Shown here piece by piece: positions 60,506 to 64,000 of a stretch of 64,000 nucleotides of DNA; position 1 is the stretch's first letter, and the number at the start of each line of letters is the position of its first letter. The stretch comes from Primulina eburnea (lineage: Eukaryota; Streptophyta; Magnoliopsida; Lamiales; Gesneriaceae). Under the pieces are notes generated by a model. That model was given only the letters and a program-made list of their open reading frames with translations. It made no database searches and had not been told where the DNA came from. Where the stretch lies: positions 30,326,626-30,390,625 of the forward strand of contig NC_133103.1 in the NCBI RefSeq assembly GCF_022965805.1. The letters are read 5' to 3'. Both the position numbers and the translations under genes were made by a program.

Positions 60506-63500
60506 TGAAACGTCTGCTATTCGTTTTCTTAAAACGTGATAGAAATTTTTTTTCCCTTCTACATATGTGTAAATACTTTAAAAATACCTTAAACCATTTC
60601 AAAAATAAACAATCCACTAACATTTCAAAATCAAAAGAAAATATTTTAAATCGTAAAATCGTCAACGTTTTACCACACCTAAAAAGCAATAAATATGAAA
60701 ATTATAGCTCATACTAAACCTCTCAAAATTCTCTCAAAAACATAAATAAACAGTCGTAAAATTTTTAACGTAAATCATAAACTTAAATACGGAAAGTAGA
60801 AGCGCTGGTTCTCGTTTTGCACCTTCAGTGCAGCCACGTGAACCCTCAAGACCTCCCATATCATAATTATTAATATCACATGCATCAATCACACCTACTA
60901 AGTCTAAATACTCAATACATCATATTCTTGATAACAAATAATACGTAATACATATCACATACAACAGTGAAAAATACTTGTACTTAAATATCGTTTTCAT
61001 GAAGATGCATAAACTTTAACCATAAACGTTTTAAAAAACCTTTTCATCATGCATAAACTTTAAACATAAAAATTTTCATAAACATTTTCATGTCATCTTC
61101 AAAATATTCATATACATTTTATCATCAACATATACGTATTCCTTTTTTCCTTTTCGTTGAATTCAGATCGTTAATTGTGACTTTTGTGTTCATCTACGTC
61201 TACGTCTACGTGTTAGGCGATGGATCCATCTACATGTAACCACAGTACTGGGCGGCGGGGACACCAGCAACACTCTCACCAGTCAACTGGGCCTTGGCAT
61301 TAAGTATTAACATATCATCGTATACATCTACATATCCGTATCCAAGGAAATACGATCGTCAGGCTCCCACTGAGACCATAACCCTCACGAAATTTCCAAC
61401 ATATCATCGTATTAGTCACAATTACTTCACTTCCTTCAACGTTTCATATTATCATAAATTTATAAAATTTAAACTTGCATGTAGCATTTTTCTTTTAAAC
61501 AAAACATGCAATATATCTTTTAAATGTCCATAATTAAACCATAAAATCCATAAACGTTTTAATATACATATCCATGAACAGTTAAAATAACATTTGAATA
61601 TATAAAAATTCATAAACATTCCAAATAATCATAATAGCATATAAAACAACATTCAGGACACTGCCATGACGTTTTATAATTTTTAGATGTAAAATGACTG
61701 TTTTACCCCTAGACATAAAATTTCACGTTTTTGAGTTTTTCTTAATTTCATTGACTCTAACATGTCCCAAATAATTATTTAAGCCTATAAGAATTTTCTC
61801 ATATTTTCATTTGGCACAAATCGAGAACTTTTAATTTATTCTTTAAATATAGGATGTTTACTGCGTTTTAATCTCGAATTAAACAAAACATTAATATAAA
61901 ATTCCCAAATTAAAAACTTAGACTTTATTAGTTATTTGAGCTTAAATATAATTTTTTATAATTTTATTAAGCTAAAATCTAGGCGTTTCAATTAATTCGT
62001 TAATTAGCGTTTCGTGCGACGATTAAATCCCGGATAAATCAAAACTCATTATTTTGATCCCAAATTTTAAACATAGCATTTTTATTATTTATTATACCCT
62101 TCCGTGTCATGAACTACCCCCGTGGATCCATGGATTACTTTTCCCTATTAAATTCGAAACATTGTCCCATTGGAGAACAACCTATGCCATCTTCCAATTT
62201 ACTCGAGCCACGCCCGAGCCACCTTAACCTAAATCCGAACCAACCCACCTAGGGACCCTACTGACCAAGCCCAAGTCTTGGACCAAACCCTTGAACCCAC
62301 GAATAACCCCCTGCCCGTGACCCTTGTGTGTGTGCATGTGAGTCCTTACTTCTTAGGACTCATTAACCGATTAGGACTCTCCCAACCCTTGACTACCGTC
62401 CACCCAGACCACTACTAACCGTAGACCAGTCCCTGACCCAAGCCAAGCCCCCAGCCCGAGCACCTGAGCCACGCATGAAGCTTTGCACCAAGACAGCAGC
62501 TCGCACGTAACCTTGCTCGCTCAAGGTTGTCTCGTTTCCTCTCGACCCAGCAGCCACCCAGCCGCACTAACCCTTGCCCAAATCCTTGTGCACCCTCTCA
62601 AGACACTAAGGACCCAGCCCAAAGCCCCCTGGCCGAGCCCCTCTCTTCCCTGCACCAGCACAACCTGCGTTGTTCCTTACTTGCTCTCAAGTGGAGTCCT
62701 TGTTGGAAAAGACTCCTCCCAACCCCTGGTTTTCGAGTCCTAGCATGGCTAGGAATCTTCGCATGACCCAAACCGAGACTCAGCTGTGACCCAATCTAGG
62801 CCATGCAAAGCTTTCCCTTACAACCGGACACCTATCCACCAATATGTGCAGTTGGGTCCAGCTGGTTCCTATTTCTTTTGCAGATTTTTTGTGTGTGTTC
62901 TAGAGCCTTATAAATTGTGTAAAAAAATCCCCTTTCAATTCCTAATCATGGCAGCCCCTTAGGTACATGAATTTCATGATTTATGGAACAAAAATCATGC
63001 TTTAAAATCACCTTGGATGCACAAACGAAAATATATCAAGGTGCTCTTTGCTTTTCATGCAATTTCAAATATAAATACATAATATGGTGTGATGATGAGT
63101 AAAGAAAGAATATGGCGTGGCTTTGCGTTTTAAACGCACGATTTTTACGTCGACGAATCGAAGAACGATTTCACGAAGAACCCTTGAAAACCTTGAAGAA
63201 GTTTAATGTTTTTTCCCTTCAAAATTTAGTGTGTGCCATGTACTTTTGGAATGAAAAGAGTTCTGAATTTTTGTGCCAGGGTGGGCGTGAGTTGTATTGT
63301 AAATTGTGAGGTTTTTTGCACTTTAAATAATATTTAACACACTAACAAAGTATTGGCCCATTAGGAAAGTTAATTAGTCTTATTAAGCCCATTAATGCTT
63401 AATTAAAACATTAAAAATTATTTTGTTTATAAAGTTTGTGAATTTATTAGTCGAGTTGCCAAAACGTTCAAATTTTTGTTGAAAAACCAACAACGACAAA

Positions 63501-63832
63501 AATCACGTTCCGGCTTATAAACTCACCTAAAAACCCCTTATTTTCAGAAATAAGAAAAAACATCATCTATATTTTAAATAATTAAAAACAATTATATAAT
63601 AAAAAAACATTTTCTATTTTTCAGCCTTTGATCTCCGTTCCTCGATCGCAACTTGAATAACTTTTAAAAATACCCTTTTTAATGGAACCATGTGGAAAAA
63701 TATATTTTAAACATGTCAATATACACAACATAATTAATTTATGCAATTAAAACATTAATTAAAATACAAAGGAATTTAATAACTCAAATGCATGTGGTTC
63801 GTGTTGACCTTAAAATTTTCGGGGCGTTTACA
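60506..63832 (-). repeat. 5' LTR, family B (3,327 bp)
   Basis: Bounded by TGAAACGTCTGC at 60506 and CGGGGCGTTTACA at 63832. It is the intact reference for the truncated copy at 56238-59263 and resembles the solo LTR at 40870-53389. The GAGTCCTAGC inverted repeat is at 62735-62757. Proline-rich open frames at 62483-62766 are LTR sequence. Confidence 0.88.
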
Positions 63833-64000
63833 AGAAGGCAGTACATGCAGATCTAATAGTACTACCGTTTCCAGAGTTTGATATCATCTTGGGCATGGAC
63901 TGGCTATCTTCTCATTGTGCAGTCATATATTTTCAATAGAGATCAGTACCTATCAGATCGCCCAGTGGGAAGTCATTTGTTTTCGAGGCATCTAGACATC
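63833..64000 (+). pseudogene. pol: Ty3/gypsy pol fragment (protease to RT linker)
   Basis: The frame reads DLIVLPFPEFDIILGMDW and then, after a TAG that replaces one codon, [13 protein letters not shown]. It matches the segment of G1 pol at about 36580-36740. It continues beyond the window; the part to the left is hidden by the inserted LARD-like element. Decayed at least by the one stop. Confidence 0.88.

Larger units (their letters stand above)
56238..63832 (-). mobile_element. LARD-like element with family B LTRs, truncated
   Basis: Minus-strand order: 5' LTR (63832-60506), primer site, short non-coding interior (60505-59264), polypurine tract, 3' LTR (59263-56238, cut at its far end and split by a solo LTR). 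No gag or pol. The interior is homologous to that of the family A LARD although the LTRs are of another family. Its right flank at 63833 is gypsy pol, into which it inserted; AGAAG is the expected duplication but its partner is lost. Confidence 0.8.

Noticed and set aside
62483..62766. Proline/serine-rich 86-codon open frame
   Set aside because: Part of a family B LTR; the homologous region of the other copy is interrupted and not conserved as protein.

Overview
This window is plant nuclear repeat DNA: AT-rich, with almost no intact coding capacity, and built mostly from long terminal repeats (LTRs) of Ty3/gypsy elements plus some Ty1/copia pieces. A eudicot is likely and an asterid (possibly Lamiales) is my guess from the style of the LTRs; the sequence does not prove it. 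The only sign of a host gene is one exon-like piece of cytosolic ribosomal protein uL29/L35 (13180-13452) followed by intron-like DNA. No complete host gene, tRNA, rRNA or CRISPR array was seen.

Layout. 1-4220: 5' end of a minus-strand Ty3/gypsy element (broken gag, leader, primer site, 3.0-kb LTR), inserted in a copia LTR that resumes at 4221. 5665-8644: three tandem copies of a ~993-bp unit that spans the end of that copia LTR, a host spacer and the start of a solo gypsy LTR; the middle copy is a chimera of the outer two. 9500-13795: the least repetitive part, with a dense GTCGACC-motif repeat block (9835-11105) and the L35 fragment. 13796-18505: a copia 5' LTR, primer site and a leader holding a GC-rich row of hairpins, then another LTR-like block. 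18506-21810: end of a chromovirus pol plus its 3' LTR. 21856-25244: a decayed extra open reading frame, polypurine tract and LTR start of a Sirevirus-like copia element.

25245-55299 is one old Ty3/gypsy chromovirus (called G1 here) with matching 5-bp target duplications (GTTAC), opened to 30 kb by later insertions. A solo LTR (29705-35785), itself split by another solo LTR (30467-33229, duplication GTAAT), lies inside G1 between gag and protease. A further solo LTR (40870-53389) lies in G1's 3' LTR and is itself split by a complete 9.0-kb non-coding LARD-type element (43446-52486, duplication TGGCA). 55300-63832 holds rearranged minus-strand LARD relatives, one with its own solo-LTR insertion, and the last 168 bases are gypsy protease/RT-linker sequence on the plus strand.

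The most notable points are: (i) the ~631-bp gap between gag and protease of G1, once the nested LTR is discounted, has a GT and an AG that would splice the two parts exactly in frame, so it may be a retrotransposon intron; (ii) a non-coding internal domain is shared by elements with two unrelated LTR families, which suggests module swapping; (iii) the tandem triplication records an unequal exchange. All retrotransposon genes visible here carry stops, frameshifts or deletions, so any mobility would depend on partners elsewhere in the genome.

LTR families used below: A = begins TGTAGAACCC/TGTAGGACCC and ends near GGGCCTTTACA; B = begins TGTAAGGTCC/TGTAACGCCCCG and ends GACGTTTCA; C = block with CCGAGCGGT motifs; D = begins TGTAGAGCCC and ends GTACGTTACA.
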